Positions 1-7,730 of a stretch of 41,102 nucleotides of DNA are shown here, piece by piece. The stretch lies in the NCBI GenBank assembly GCA_905235715.1, contig CAJONB010000003.1:1-41102 (forward strand), read 5' to 3'. A program made the translations under genes and the position numbers. The DNA is from an uncultured Ruminococcus sp. Lineage in GTDB: Bacteria > Bacillota > Clostridia > Oscillospirales > Acutalibacteraceae. The notes below the pieces were generated by a model, which saw only the letters and a list, made by a program, of their open reading frames with translations, was not told the origin of the DNA and searched no databases. Numbering within the stretch: position 1 is the first letter of the stretch; every line of letters begins with the position of its first letter.

Positions 1-867
1 ATTGATGTGGACGTCTTTGACTCCACTCTCGACTTTATTGCGGCAAAGGGCTTCAACTCGGTGATAATTGACCTTGGCGACGGAATAAAGTACGATTCTC
101 ATCCCGAAATTTCCGCTCCCGACGCATGGAGCAAGGAGTTCTTTGCGAAGAAGCTGAGTGAGATAAGGGCGAGAGGTCTTATGCCCATACCGAAGCTCAA
201 CTTTTCTGCCGCCCATCACACCTGGATGAAGCAGTACAAGAGAATGGTTTCAACGCCTGCGTATTATAAAGTGTGCTCCGACTTGATCGCCGAGGTCTGC
301 GAGCTTTTCGGCAGTCCCGAATACTTCCACATTGGCTGGGACGAAGAGACGTACAGCGAATGTCGCAAGCTGAACCCGGTAGTAATAAGAACAGGCGACC
401 TTTTCTGGCATGACCTGCTGTTCCTTGTAAAGGAAGTCGAAAAACACGGTGCAAGGCCCTGGGTATGGAGCGACAGCTATTGGTGGGGCAAGGCAAAGGG
501 CGGAGATGCCGAAGCTTATCTCAAGAATATGCCAAAAGAGGTTCTCCAGTCCAACTGGTATTACAGGGTATTCAAGAGCGTTCCGGACGGCGACAGCGAG
601 ATGTATACAAGAACTCAGAACACTTATGCGGACTTTGAAAAGTTCGGATACGATCAGGTCCCTACCTGCTCTAACATTTCATACGCCTACAATCCGCTTC
701 AGACGCTCACTCACTGCAAGAAAGTTATTTCAGAGGAGCATCTCAAGGGCTATATGATGGCGCCGTGGTACAGCATAGACGACGTTTCACGCTACGACTT
801 GCTTTCCGGCGCACAGCGCTTCTACTATGCGAGAAAGGAAGTTTACCCCGAAAGCTTTAAAGACTGA
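1..867 (+). CDS. GH20-like glycoside hydrolase, 3' part (truncated at left edge)
   Basis: The frame is open from the first base, so this is the C-terminal 288 residues of a longer protein; the GTG at 7 is not a convincing start. The sequence reads like the second half of a TIM-barrel glycosidase related to family 20 beta-hexosaminidases. A strand ending FHIGWDEE resembles the GH20 catalytic Asp-Glu motif (H-x-G-x-D-E), and aromatic clusters (PWVWSDSYWW, SNWYYRV, APWYS) could line a sugar site. Family GH20 uses the substrate N-acetyl group as nucleophile; whether this protein keeps that chemistry cannot be judged without the N-terminus. A hairpin terminator follows at 897. The GH20-like fold is an inference from motifs; exact substrate unknown. 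Confidence 0.6.
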   Translation: MDVDVFDSTLDFIAAKGFNSVIIDLGDGIKYDSHPEISAPDAWSKEFFAKKLSEIRARGLMPIPKLNFSAAHHTWMKQYKRMVSTPAYYKVCSDLIAEVCELFGSPEYFHIGWDEETYSECRKLNPVVIRTGDLFWHDLLFLVKEVEKHGARPWVWSDSYWWGKAKGGDAEAYLKNMPKEVLQSNWYYRVFKSVPDGDSEMYTRTQNTYADFEKFGYDQVPTCSNISYAYNPLQTLTHCKKVISEEHLKGYMMAPWYSIDDVSRYDLLSGAQRFYYARKEVYPESFKD

Positions 868-896
868 ACAAAAAAACAAGCGCTTTGCACTTATTT

Positions 897-933
897 TATG
901 CCCTTCCAATGCTTGGGAAGGGCATAATCTTTT
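897..933 (+). terminator. Rho-independent terminator after the glycosidase gene
   Basis: An 11-bp perfect stem (TATGCCCTTCC at 897-907 with GGAAGGGCATA at 916-926, 8-nt loop) is followed by ATCTTTT. It lies 30 bases past the stop codon. Confidence 0.7.
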
Positions 934-934
934 G

Positions 935-960
935 GTACTTTTCTTTTTCAAGAAAAGTAC
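935..960. repeat. Perfect 11-bp inverted repeat
   Basis: GTACTTTTCTT (935-945), loop TTTC, AAGAAAAGTAC (950-960). It sits between the two convergent terminators. No T-run follows, so it is probably a repeat or structural element rather than a terminator. Confidence 0.5.
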
Positions 961-1019
961 GCAAAACGCTTCTTCTCTTACACAAGAAGTTTTTCAGCCG
1001 CAAACAGCGGCGCAAAAAA

Positions 1020-1082
1020 GGCAAAAAACAAAGACCGCTGACTTGTACTTTGTCAGCGGTCTGACGGGCTGAAAATCAGCCC
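1020..1082 (-). terminator. Terminator of mscL (minus strand)
   Basis: An 11-bp perfect stem (1032-1042 with 1052-1062, 9-nt loop) reads on the minus strand into a T-rich tail (complement of 1020-1031). A second smaller palindrome, GGGCTGA-AAA-TCAGCCC at 1066-1082, lies between it and the mscL stop codon. Confidence 0.8.
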
Positions 1083-1102
1083 ATTTTGATTTATGTAAAG
1101 CT

Positions 1103-1558
1103 TCAGTCTTTCTTTTCCTTCAGAAGGTCTCTTATCTCTGTGAGGAGCTTTTCTTCTGCGGAAGGCTCTGCGGGAGTCTGTTCTTCAGCAGCAGCTTCCT
1201 CTTTCTTCTTGCGGCTCTCGGCTACCTCGTGTGCCTTGTTGAACGCCTTAACTACGGCAAACACAACGAGAGCAACGAGTATGAAGTCGAGTACAACGGC
1301 TAAGAAAGAACCAAAGCCTAAGACTATTGCTTCCTTTACGATTTCACCGTCAGCGTTGGTCTCGGCTGCACGAACGACAACGTTGAGCGCCGTCATATCT
1401 CTCGTGCCGAACATCCAGCTGATAAGCGGCATGAATATGTCGTTTACAAGGCTCGTGGTAATCTTACCGAACGCTGTGGCAATGATAACGCCGACTGCCA
1501 TGTCAAGCACGTTGCCGCGCATGATAAATTCCTTGAACTCCTTTGCTAACTTCTTCAT
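1103..1558 (-). CDS. mscL: Large-conductance mechanosensitive channel MscL
   Basis: 151 residues, the usual MscL length. The protein is a pentameric inner-membrane pore that opens at high membrane tension and releases solutes during hypo-osmotic shock. Visible are the N-terminal amphipathic helix with EFIMRGNVLDMAVGVIIA leading into TM1 (about residues 11-35), a periplasmic loop (about 50-75), TM2 (about 76-105) and a charged cytoplasmic helix ending ELRDLLKEKKD-like (EIRDLLKEKKD). A run of Glu/Ala/Pro separates TM2 from that last helix. The gene lies downstream of hpt in the same direction with its own TATAAT-like box at about 1600, and ends at a strong terminator. Confidence 0.96.
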   Translation of the reverse strand: MKKLAKEFKEFIMRGNVLDMAVGVIIATAFGKITTSLVNDIFMPLISWMFGTRDMTALNVVVRAAETNADGEIVKEAIVLGFGSFLAVVLDFILVALVVFAVVKAFNKAHEVAESRKKKEEAAAEEQTPAEPSAEEKLLTEIRDLLKEKKD

Positions 1559-1632
1559 CTTTCCTTATCCTTTCCTTTACCTGCTTTGCAGATTTAATTA
1601 TAATAAGTCCGCTAACACGTACGATTATAATT

Positions 1633-2187
1633 TCAGCCTTCGTACACGAAGGGCTTCAGCACGCCTACGTACGGAAGGTTGCGGTACAGCTCGTTGTAGT
1701 CGAGCCCGTATCCCACTATAAACTCGTCGGGGATCTCAAAGCCCTCGTAGTCTATCTTGACTTCCTTTTTCCTGCGCGACGGCTTGTTGAAGAGCACGCA
1801 GAGCTTTACCGTCGTCGCATTGAGGTCGTCCTTCAAGTGCCCAAGAAGCCAAGAGAGCGTGTTTCCCGTGTCGAGTATGTCCTCTATAACGACTACGTTA
1901 TATTCGGAGAGATCCTCTCTGTCGGGCTCTGCTTTGAGCTTAATATGACCGCTCGACGAGGTGCCGCCGTATGAGGATACCTTTATGTAATCGGTCTCAA
2001 GCGGAATGTTGAGCTTTTTAAGAATGTCCGCCATAAACACCACCGAGCCCTTGAGTATTCCTATCAGCAGCAGCTTTTTGTCAGAGTCCTTGAAATCCCT
2101 CTCTATCTCTCCCGCCAGTCTCTCAACCGCCGCCTTTATCTCTTCTTCCGAGACCAGCACCTTTTCAATACATTCTTCGTAGTTCAA
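1633..2187 (-). CDS. hpt: Hypoxanthine phosphoribosyltransferase
   Basis: 184 residues, typical of bacterial Hpt. It transfers phosphoribose from PRPP to hypoxanthine or guanine in purine salvage in the cytoplasm. The PRPP-binding motif VVVIEDILDTGNT is at about residues 98-110, and the N-terminal IEKVLVSEEEI segment matches the family. The start adopted is TTG at 2187, which overlaps the tsaB stop in a 4-base TTGA; a purine-rich GGAAGGGG lies about 10 bases upstream. The overlap indicates co-translation with tsaB. No in-frame ATG fits the family N-terminus better. Confidence 0.93.
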   Translation of the reverse strand: MNYEECIEKVLVSEEEIKAAVERLAGEIERDFKDSDKKLLLIGILKGSVVFMADILKKLNIPLETDYIKVSSYGGTSSSGHIKLKAEPDREDLSEYNVVVIEDILDTGNTLSWLLGHLKDDLNATTVKLCVLFNKPSRRKKEVKIDYEGFEIPDEFIVGYGLDYNELYRNLPYVGVLKPFVYEG

Positions 2188-2954
2188 TTTTGTTTTCCCC
2201 TTCCGGTTTGTTTTTCGTTTCTTTCTCGCTCCGCCTGAGACGCCCTCAGGTATACGGGGCTTATCTTGTCATATCCGTATTTTTCTTTGTCCTTATAGCC
2301 TCCGCTCTCCAAGATGTCCTTTGCCGCAAGAGCTGCGGAAAAAGCGTCCTGATACATATCCTCATACCGGCAGAGAGCCACCTCCGGCTTGTCCGCCCCG
2401 CTCTTCTTCCATAGAGAGTAAAACAGCTCGGCGCCGTCGCCGGTAAGTATTATTTTTTTGCTGTGATAATTCTCCGATATATCGCCTGCCAGAATTTCAA
2501 ACGTCTCGAGCCTGTCCTCGCACAGCCTCTTTACCCTTCCTCCGGGAAGTATTCTGAAAGCCGCATTGTAAAACTGGCTCCGCCTTGCGTCCATGACGGG
2601 AAATACCACGCTTCCGACCGGGTATGACCTCGCATTGAGAGCGAGCGAGGCGAGCGTTGATACTCCGATGCACGGATAATTCTCCGCACCGAAAGCGAGC
2701 CCTTTTAATGTGGCGATACCTATGCGGACGCCCGTAAAGGAGCCGGGGCCGGCGCTTATGACGGCGGCTTCGGTATCGGAAAACCGCAGATTTGCGCTTT
2801 TGAGACAAAAGTCTATTGCCGGAAGCAGGCTTTCGCTGTGGGTGAGAGTGCCGTTCACCGAAAAAGCTGATACGGGCCTGAGATCTCTCCCGTCAAAAGA
2901 GCTGACGCAGACGCTTGCCGTCTTTGCCGTTGTGTCAAGCGATAAAATATACAT
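2184..2954 (-). CDS. tsaB: tRNA threonylcarbamoyladenosine biosynthesis protein TsaB
   Basis: 256 residues, ASKHA fold. TsaB is the inactive-site partner that scaffolds TsaD and TsaE when threonylcarbamoyl is put on A37 of ANN-decoding tRNAs. The N-terminal strand ILSLDTTAKTASVCV and the conserved SAGPGSFTGVRIGIATLKGLA segment (about residues 67-86) are diagnostic. It starts 10 bases after the antiporter gene and overlaps hpt, so antiporter-tsaB-hpt is an operon from the promoter at 4016-4044. The usual neighbours tsaE, tsaD and rimI are absent here. Confidence 0.92.
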   Translation of the reverse strand: MYILSLDTTAKTASVCVSSFDGRDLRPVSAFSVNGTLTHSESLLPAIDFCLKSANLRFSDTEAAVISAGPGSFTGVRIGIATLKGLAFGAENYPCIGVSTLASLALNARSYPVGSVVFPVMDARRSQFYNAAFRILPGGRVKRLCEDRLETFEILAGDISENYHSKKIILTGDGAELFYSLWKKSGADKPEVALCRYEDMYQDAFSAALAAKDILESGGYKDKEKYGYDKISPVYLRASQAERERNEKQTGRGKQN

Positions 2955-2964
2955 TTCGTTACCC

Positions 2965-3969
2965 TCAGAGAGTGACTATCCTGTACGCTATATACGATAC
3001 GTACACGAGAAGTCCGACTACACCCTGCCACCTTGAAAATTTCTTAAATATAAGCGTAGGTACTATTGCAATTACTGCGGTCAGAAGACAGACCGGAAGA
3101 TCCGGCATGAGAACGTTGTCCTGAACGACGAGCCTGCCGCCGGATATTATAGAGCATATCGGAACTATAAGCGCCGTGTCGATGATGTTTGCGCCTATGA
3201 CGTTTCCTACCGAAAGGCCGCTCTCTTTTTTTGATATAGCGGTAATTGTGGTTATAAGCTCCGGGAGCGATGTGCCGATGGCTATCATTGTAACGCCGAT
3301 TATTTCAGCGCTAACGCCCCAGCTCGTTGCGATTGCCTCGCCGTTGTTTACGAGGAGCACCGAGCCGAGAACTATGCCTGCCGTGCCGAAAATAAACTTT
3401 GAAATATTTGTGATGACCGACTTTTTGTCTGTCGGAACGCTCTCCGCTTCAGAAGCTTCGGGAGCGTTTTTTGCCGTGCGTAGATTGTCCCAGATAAAGA
3501 TGACAAACAGAGCGAGCGTTATTATTCCTGCGTACCACGGAAAGCTTCCGCCGGAAAGAGCGGGGAAAATCATAAGGGTGGATATGGACGCAATGAGAAT
3601 AAGACCTTTGAGCAGAAAATCCTTTCTGCGTATTGCCATGGGTATAAATATAAGTCCGATAGAGAGGATCATCCCCGTATTTGCCGTAACCGAGCCTATG
3701 GCGTTTGTTGTTGCTATTGAATAGAAGTCTTCGGCCTCTTTTGCCGCACCCTCGGCGTATGCGGCGTTGCCGTTTACGGTTGCTATTATGGAAGTGACGA
3801 TCTCGGGGAGAGTTGTCGCCATGCTGACAATGGTAGCGCCTATTACAAACGTTGGTATCTTGAACACGTGCGCTATCCACGTTGCCGCGTCAACAAAGAA
3901 ATCTCCGCCTTTTATTATAATGATAAGACCTATTATAAAGCCGCCGTAAAGCCATATAGTTCCGAGCAT
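2965..3969 (-). CDS. CaCA-family calcium/sodium (cation) antiporter
   Basis: 334 residues with about ten hydrophobic segments in two inverted halves. Each half carries an alpha-repeat: the first with GATIVSMATTLPEIVTSI (about residues 43-60), the second with IGVTMIAIGTSLPELITT (about 223-240). The acidic residues in the TLPE/SLPE motifs are the ion ligands of Na+/Ca2+ exchangers. A cytoplasmic loop (about 165-185) is rich in Ala, Glu and Lys. The family exchanges Ca2+ for Na+, H+ or K+; which ion is used here is not visible. First gene of the operon with tsaB and hpt. ATG start preceded by AAGGGA. Confidence 0.92.
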   Translation of the reverse strand: MLGTIWLYGGFIIGLIIIIKGGDFFVDAATWIAHVFKIPTFVIGATIVSMATTLPEIVTSIIATVNGNAAYAEGAAKEAEDFYSIATTNAIGSVTANTGMILSIGLIFIPMAIRRKDFLLKGLILIASISTLMIFPALSGGSFPWYAGIITLALFVIFIWDNLRTAKNAPEASEAESVPTDKKSVITNISKFIFGTAGIVLGSVLLVNNGEAIATSWGVSAEIIGVTMIAIGTSLPELITTITAISKKESGLSVGNVIGANIIDTALIVPICSIISGGRLVVQDNVLMPDLPVCLLTAVIAIVPTLIFKKFSRWQGVVGLLVYVSYIAYRIVTL

Positions 3970-4015
3970 AAAAACAATCCCTTCAACTGCGATTACTGCT
4001 TAACAATCGCCTATT

Positions 4016-4044
4016 AGTATACCATAGCATATTGAAAAAGTCAA
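4016..4044 (-). promoter_or_regulatory. Sigma-70/A promoter of the antiporter-tsaB-hpt operon
   Basis: On the minus strand TTGACT (4039-4044), 17-base spacer, TATACT (4016-4021), about 47 bases upstream of the antiporter ATG. Confidence 0.8.
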
Positions 4045-4061
4045 ATAAAAATACGTCCGAT

Positions 4062-4799
4062 TTATTTTATGCCTTGTACGGATTTTACAACATCATTTGC
4101 AATTTCCTTTGCGGCCTTTATCATCTCGTCGCTCAGCGGCTCGTCAAAATCCGAGAACGTAACTTCGTCCACATTTTTGCCCGTAATGTATGAGAACCAT
4201 ACAAGAGCTATCAGGTATCTTCCAAAGCCGAGAGACGCATGAAACGTATCTCTGTGAACCTTTATGCCCTTTTCGTAAGCGCACATCATTGCGTCGCCCG
4301 CCGGGATTATTCCGTCTGCGTCAATATCCTTTGCCGCTTCTTCGTATGCGATCTTTGCGTCGTCAAACATCTGTCTCATGCTCTTGTAATGAATACTCTC
4401 AAGAAGGCTTGAGCCGTCTTCGTAGCCCCATGTCCTGTGCATAAGCAGCTTTGTATTCGGACACATCTGTCTTACGTATGCCGCGACCTCCGAAAGATAC
4501 GGCTGATAGGTCGAGTAGTCAACAGACCTTCCGCTCTGCTGCTGGAGCGTCACTATATCCCACTCATCGCTCATAAGCGCCTGCTTTATTGAAACGCTTA
4601 TGCCGGTCTTTTCGCCGTTAAACTCAAAATCGTAGCTTGCCTCGCCGCTTTTCATGTTGTTGTAGTGCGAGCTTAGCGGACAGCCGCCTATGTATAAGTT
4701 TACGGTCTTCATGTCGACTCCCGCACTTTTTGCGACTCTGTGCAGGTATCTCTGCGCATCCTGAGAGAAGCTGTTTCCTATGGATAATACTTTTATCAT
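4062..4799 (-). CDS. DUF4886 / SGNH-like hydrolase
   Basis: 245 residues, no signal peptide, so probably cytoplasmic. The N-terminal IKVLSIGNSFSQDAQRYL carries the block I GNS motif of SGNH hydrolases. Block-like elements further on are GGCPLSSHYNN (about 38-48), WDIVTLQQQSG (about 80-90), a D near position 167 (PAGDAM) and a D/H pair (HRDTFHASLGFGRYL, about 177-191). These fit the DUF4886 family. SGNH enzymes cleave esters with a Ser-Asp-His set; the natural substrate of this family is not established. It is monocistronic, with a consensus promoter at 4836-4864 and a divergent ylxM. Confidence 0.85.
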   Translation of the reverse strand: MIKVLSIGNSFSQDAQRYLHRVAKSAGVDMKTVNLYIGGCPLSSHYNNMKSGEASYDFEFNGEKTGISVSIKQALMSDEWDIVTLQQQSGRSVDYSTYQPYLSEVAAYVRQMCPNTKLLMHRTWGYEDGSSLLESIHYKSMRQMFDDAKIAYEEAAKDIDADGIIPAGDAMMCAYEKGIKVHRDTFHASLGFGRYLIALVWFSYITGKNVDEVTFSDFDEPLSDEMIKAAKEIANDVVKSVQGIK

Positions 4800-4835
4800 G
4801 TATTTAAACCCTTTGCCTGAATATTTCTCCAGTAG

Positions 4836-4864
4836 ATTATACTACAAATACCTATTTTAGTCAA
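4836..4864 (-). promoter_or_regulatory. Promoter of the DUF4886 gene
   Basis: Minus strand: TTGACT (4859-4864), 17-base spacer, TATAAT (4836-4841), 37 bases upstream of the ATG. Confidence 0.85.
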
Positions 4865-4921
4865 CGATTTTGACGCAGTTTTGAAAAAAACGTCTTTTTT
4901 AAAAAAATAACTGAAAAACTA

Positions 4922-4950
4922 TTGACAAAACGGATAAAATATTATATAAT
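4922..4950 (+). promoter_or_regulatory. Promoter of ylxM-ffh
   Basis: TTGACA (4922-4927), exactly 17 bases, TATAAT (4945-4950): a full consensus promoter. Predicted start about 4957. Confidence 0.92.
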
Positions 4951-4958
4951 ACCACTTG

Positions 4959-4981
4959 CTGTAAACGAAATTGCTTTACAG
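4959..4981 (+). promoter_or_regulatory. Hairpin at the 5' end of the ylxM-ffh leader
   Basis: CTGTAAA (4959-4965) pairs with TTTACAG (4975-4981), loop of 9. It begins within a few bases of the predicted transcription start, so it could be a 5' stabilising hairpin or an operator. No regulator is recognised. Confidence 0.45.
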
Positions 4982-5010
4982 ATATATTTCTTACGAAGGA
5001 CGATGCTCCA

Positions 5011-5343
5011 ATGAGTGAGAAAAAGTTAGAGATGTCGGTGCTGTGCGACGTGTACGGAGAGCTGCTCGGAGAAAAGCAGAGAGAGGCGCTTGAGCTTTAT
5101 TATAATGAGGATCTCTCGCTGTCCGAGATAGCCGAAAACACGGGCATATCGCGCCAGGGCGTCAGAGGACAGATAAAGTATGCGGAAGCTCAGCTAACCG
5201 AGTATGAGAGCAAGCTCGGACTTAGCGAAAAATACCGCTTTCTCGCAGGAAAGCTCGCAGAGATAGCCGCCAGTGAAAAGGTAAAAAACGACAAAGGCCT
5301 TATGGCGATAATAGACGAGATACAAACCGAATTCAACATATAA
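5011..5343 (+). CDS. ylxM: YlxM/p13-like DNA-binding protein
   Basis: 110 residues, all-helical, with a sigma-70 region 4-like helix-turn-helix: LGEKQREALELYYNEDLSLSEIAE then GISRQGVRGQI (about residues 18-55). YlxM is almost always directly upstream of ffh, as here (36 bases), and is thought to modulate SRP. All eight Ile codons are ATA, a strong composition marker of segment 1. The ATG at 5011 is preceded by GAAGGA, spacing 10. Confidence 0.93.
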   Translation: MSEKKLEMSVLCDVYGELLGEKQREALELYYNEDLSLSEIAENTGISRQGVRGQIKYAEAQLTEYESKLGLSEKYRFLAGKLAEIAASEKVKNDKGLMAIIDEIQTEFNI

Positions 5344-5379
5344 AATTACAGAAAGAGCCTTAAAGGCACAGGTCATAAA

Positions 5380-6747
5380 ATGTTTCAAAGCTTGACCGAT
5401 AGGCTGTCAAACGCCTTCAAGTCTTTTAAAAACAAGGGAAAGCTCACGGAAGCCGACGTAAAAGAGGGAATGCGCGAGATAAAGCTTGCTCTTCTCGAGG
5501 CGGACGTAAATTATAAGGTAGTAAAGGACTTCATAAAGACGACTACCGAAAGGGCGATAGGCTCAGAGGTGCTTGAAAGCCTCGTGCCGTCCCAGCAGAT
5601 AGTGAAAATAGTAAACGAAGAGCTGACTGCCCTCATGGGCGGCGAGAACACAAAGCTCGTCATCTCTTCAAAGCCGCCGACGATAGTGATGATGACGGGC
5701 CTCCAGGGTGCCGGAAAGACGACGCATACGGGAAAGCTCGCCCTTATGTACAAAAAGCAGGGAAAGAGACCTCTCATGGCGGCGTGCGACGTATACAGAC
5801 CGGCGGCGATAAAGCAGCTCCAGGTGGTCGGAGAGAGCATAGGCGTTCCGGTATTTACGATAGAGGGCTGCAAAGACCCGGTAAAGATAGCAAAGGAAGC
5901 CCTCGAACACGCAAAGAAGCACGGCAACGATATGCTGTTTATAGATACAGCCGGAAGACTTCACATAGACGAAGAGCTGATGGAAGAGCTTCAGCGGATA
6001 AAGACGGAGCTTGAGCCGACGGAGATACTGTTCGTCGTCGATGCGATGACGGGACAGGATGCGGTAAATGCGGCGGCGGCATTCAACGAGAAGCTCGACG
6101 TTACCGGCATTATCCTCACCAAGCTCGACGGCGATACCCGCGGCGGCGCGGCGCTCTCCGTCAAGGCTGTCACCGGCAAGCCCATCAAGTTCGCCGGTAC
6201 GGGCGAAAAGCTCGAGGATCTCGAGCAGTTCCACCCCGACCGCATGGCGTCGAGAATCCTCGGCATGGGCGACGTACTCTCGCTGATTGAGCAGGCGGAG
6301 CAGAAGCTCGACCAGAAAAAAGCGGAAGAGCTCGCCGACAAGATGATGAAGAACAAGATGGACTTCAACGATATGCTCAACCAGTATGAGCAAATCGGAA
6401 ACATGGGACCCATCAAGGGTATCCTCAGCAAGCTGCCCGGCGTCGGCAACAAGCTGGACGAGGTCGATATCAACGAGCGCGTGCTCGACTGGAACAAGGC
6501 GATCATTCTCTCGATGACGCCTGAGGAACGCTCGCACCCCGGGCTGATGAATCCCTCCCGCAAGCGCAGGATCGCCGCGGGCTCGGGCAGACCGGTCGAG
6601 GAGGTCAACCGGCTGATCAAGCAGCTCGAGCAGACCCAGAAGATGATGCGTACCCTCAACTCCAAGGGCAAAAAGGGAAAGAAAATGCGCTCCATGATGA
6701 ACGGCGGCGGCATGCCCCCCATGGGCGGAGGCTTCCCCGGATTTTGA
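5380..6747 (+). CDS. ffh: Signal recognition particle protein Ffh (composition break inside the gene)
   Basis: 455 residues, full-length SRP54 GTPase that binds SRP RNA and signal sequences and docks with FtsY to target membrane proteins. N domain about 1-85; G domain with P-loop GLQGAGKTT (107-115), DTAGR (about 189) and TKLDGD (about 247); Met-rich M domain from about 300 with SRP RNA-binding RKRRIAAGSG, ending in a Gly/Met/Pro tail. The protein is intact, but codon use switches: 14 of 15 Ile codons up to base 6030 are ATA, and none of 13 after 6105 is. Gly changes from GGA to GGC and Arg from AGA to CGC at the same place. I infer that two ffh genes from different genomes are joined here. 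Confidence 0.97.
   Translation: MFQSLTDRLSNAFKSFKNKGKLTEADVKEGMREIKLALLEADVNYKVVKDFIKTTTERAIGSEVLESLVPSQQIVKIVNEELTALMGGENTKLVISSKPPTIVMMTGLQGAGKTTHTGKLALMYKKQGKRPLMAACDVYRPAAIKQLQVVGESIGVPVFTIEGCKDPVKIAKEALEHAKKHGNDMLFIDTAGRLHIDEELMEELQRIKTELEPTEILFVVDAMTGQDAVNAAAAFNEKLDVTGIILTKLDGDTRGGAALSVKAVTGKPIKFAGTGEKLEDLEQFHPDRMASRILGMGDVLSLIEQAEQKLDQKKAEELADKMMKNKMDFNDMLNQYEQIGNMGPIKGILSKLPGVGNKLDEVDINERVLDWNKAIILSMTPEERSHPGLMNPSRKRRIAAGSGRPVEEVNRLIKQLEQTQKMMRTLNSKGKKGKKMRSMMNGGGMPPMGGGFPGF
6030..6110. other. Probable chimeric junction within ffh
   Basis: The last ATA codon of the left part is the EIL codon at about 6029; the first right-type codons (ACC GGC ATT ATC CTC ACC) start at about 6100. The region encodes a conserved stretch of the G domain, where two genomes could share enough identity for an assembler to join them. 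Homologous recombination is the biological alternative. Confidence 0.7.
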
Positions 6748-6890
6748 TTGAAAGAAGAAAGAAAAAAGAATATAGAATAATTAACGGCGGGCTCTGCCCG
6801 CACCCGGTTTTATTCACTTTTCTTTATTCTTTATTATTTATTATTTATTTCGAAGCAAATCCTGTTTATTCACCAAGTACATTGGTTAAT
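6748..6890. repeat. GC-hairpin repeat, type 1, with A/T-rich flanks
   Basis: Hairpin GCGGGC-TCT-GCCCGC (6787-6801) followed by ACCCGGTT, the first member of the type 1 family seen throughout segment 2. The flanks are degenerate (AAGAAAGAAAAAAGAAT left, TATTTATTATTTATTT right) and roughly complementary to each other, as in the other copies. No separate terminator is seen after ffh. Confidence 0.6.
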
Positions 6891-6920
6891 AATAGAAACT
6901 TATTTAAGAGGAGGTAAAGC

Positions 6921-7160
6921 ATGGTAAAGATCAGATTGAGAAGAATGGGCGCTAAGAAAAACCCCTTCTACCGAATCGTTGTAGCCGACTCGCGCTATCC
7001 GCGTGACGGTCGCTTTATCGAGGAGATTGGCACCTATAATCCTACCACCGAGCCGTCTGAGATCAATGTCGACGCCGACAAGGTCAAGGAATGGATTGCC
7101 AAGGGAGCCCAGCCGACCGATACCGTCAAATCATTATTAAAGAACAAAGGCATTATCTAA
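6921..7160 (+). CDS. rpsP: 30S ribosomal protein S16
   Basis: 79 residues, a typical bS16. It starts [20 protein letters not shown], the family signature, and contains [20 protein letters not shown]. It binds 16S rRNA and helps assembly of the small subunit body. A strong ribosome binding site AGGAGGT lies 6 bases before the ATG. Ile codons are all ATT/ATC (8 of 8), unlike ylxM. It is co-transcribed with khpA. Confidence 0.98.
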   Translation: MVKIRLRRMGAKKNPFYRIVVADSRYPRDGRFIEEIGTYNPTTEPSEINVDADKVKEWIAKGAQPTDTVKSLLKNKGII

Positions 7161-7182
7161 ATTTGCGAAAGGACCATAATTT

Positions 7183-7416
7183 ATGAAAGACTTACTTCTT
7201 ACTATTGCACAGGGTTTGGTAGAAGAACCCGACGCGGTCAGCGTTACTGTTGACGAACCGAACGAGGAGGGTACCACAGTATACCACATCCATGTTGCAG
7301 AGGGCGATATGGGCAGAATCATTGGCAAACAGGGCCGTATAGCAAAGGCTATCCGTACCGTTGCCCGCTCAGCTGCTATCCGCAAGAACGAGAAGGTTAT
7401 GGTTGAGATCGACTAA
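7183..7416 (+). CDS. khpA: KH-domain RNA-binding protein KhpA (YlqC)
   Basis: 77 residues, a single KH domain with GxxG loop in GRIIGKQGRIAKAIRTV (about 45-61). KhpA partners KhpB/Jag in other Firmicutes and affects cell elongation and RNA metabolism. It begins 22 bases after rpsP, the standard order. Unlike many relatives, rimM-trmD-rplS do not follow; a terminator is at 7551. Confidence 0.95.
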   Translation: MKDLLLTIAQGLVEEPDAVSVTVDEPNEEGTTVYHIHVAEGDMGRIIGKQGRIAKAIRTVARSAAIRKNEKVMVEID

Positions 7417-7490
7417 CATCTCCTAAACTCAACCCCGTTCACTCGGGCTTGACAAGGAATCGCGCGATGCGCGTATTCACTTCGCCGTTG

Positions 7491-7516
7491 CTTGCTGCCG
7501 CCCGGGCGGCAGCAAG
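7491..7516. repeat. 26-bp perfect palindrome
   Basis: CTTGCTGCCG at 7491-7500 continues through CCCGGGCGGC to AGCAAG at 7516 with no central spacer, so the whole 26 bases equal their reverse complement. It lies between khpA and its terminator. It could be a dyad-symmetric protein site or the core of a cruciform; in RNA the central bases would form the loop. Confidence 0.6.
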
Positions 7517-7550
7517 GCAAGGCAAGCACAACGAATCATTAAGTAATTCA

Positions 7551-7574
7551 CCCGCCGGAAAAGGCGGGCTTTTT
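7551..7574 (+). terminator. Terminator of rpsP-khpA
   Basis: CCCGCC (7551-7556), loop GGAAAA, GGCGGG (7563-7568), then CTTTTT. Confidence 0.85.
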
Positions 7575-7635
7575 GTTTGCGGAAAAGTTTCGGAACGTCG
7601 CAAGCGTTGTTACCTATATCTCATGATGCATATAT

Positions 7636-7687
7636 TCCTATATTCCAAAACGCGTCAGCGTTTCCCTCAACTCTTCACTCTTCACTA
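7636..7687. repeat. Type 2 hairpin repeat with CACTCTT heptads
   Basis: TATTCCAAAACGCGTCAGCG starts at 7641; AAACGC-GTCA-GCGTTT (7648-7663) forms the stem, followed by TCCC and two heptads CTCTTCA/CTCTTCA. Near-identical copies are at 10801 and 31635. Confidence 0.7.
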
Positions 7688-7714
7688 AAAAAGGCCGTAC
7701 CTTTCGATACAGCC
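7687..7714 (-). terminator. Terminator of the lipoprotein gene at 7731
   Basis: On the minus strand GGCTGTA (7708-7714) pairs with TACGGCC (7693-7699, one G-U), followed by TTTTTT (7687-7692). Confidence 0.75.
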
Positions 7715-7730
7715 CATACGTTATCCTATA

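Noticed and set aside
5668..6803. Long minus-strand frames inside ffh (5668-6537 and 5991-6803)
   Set aside because: Antisense shadows of a conserved gene; compositionally low-complexity Ser/Leu/Arg-rich translations.
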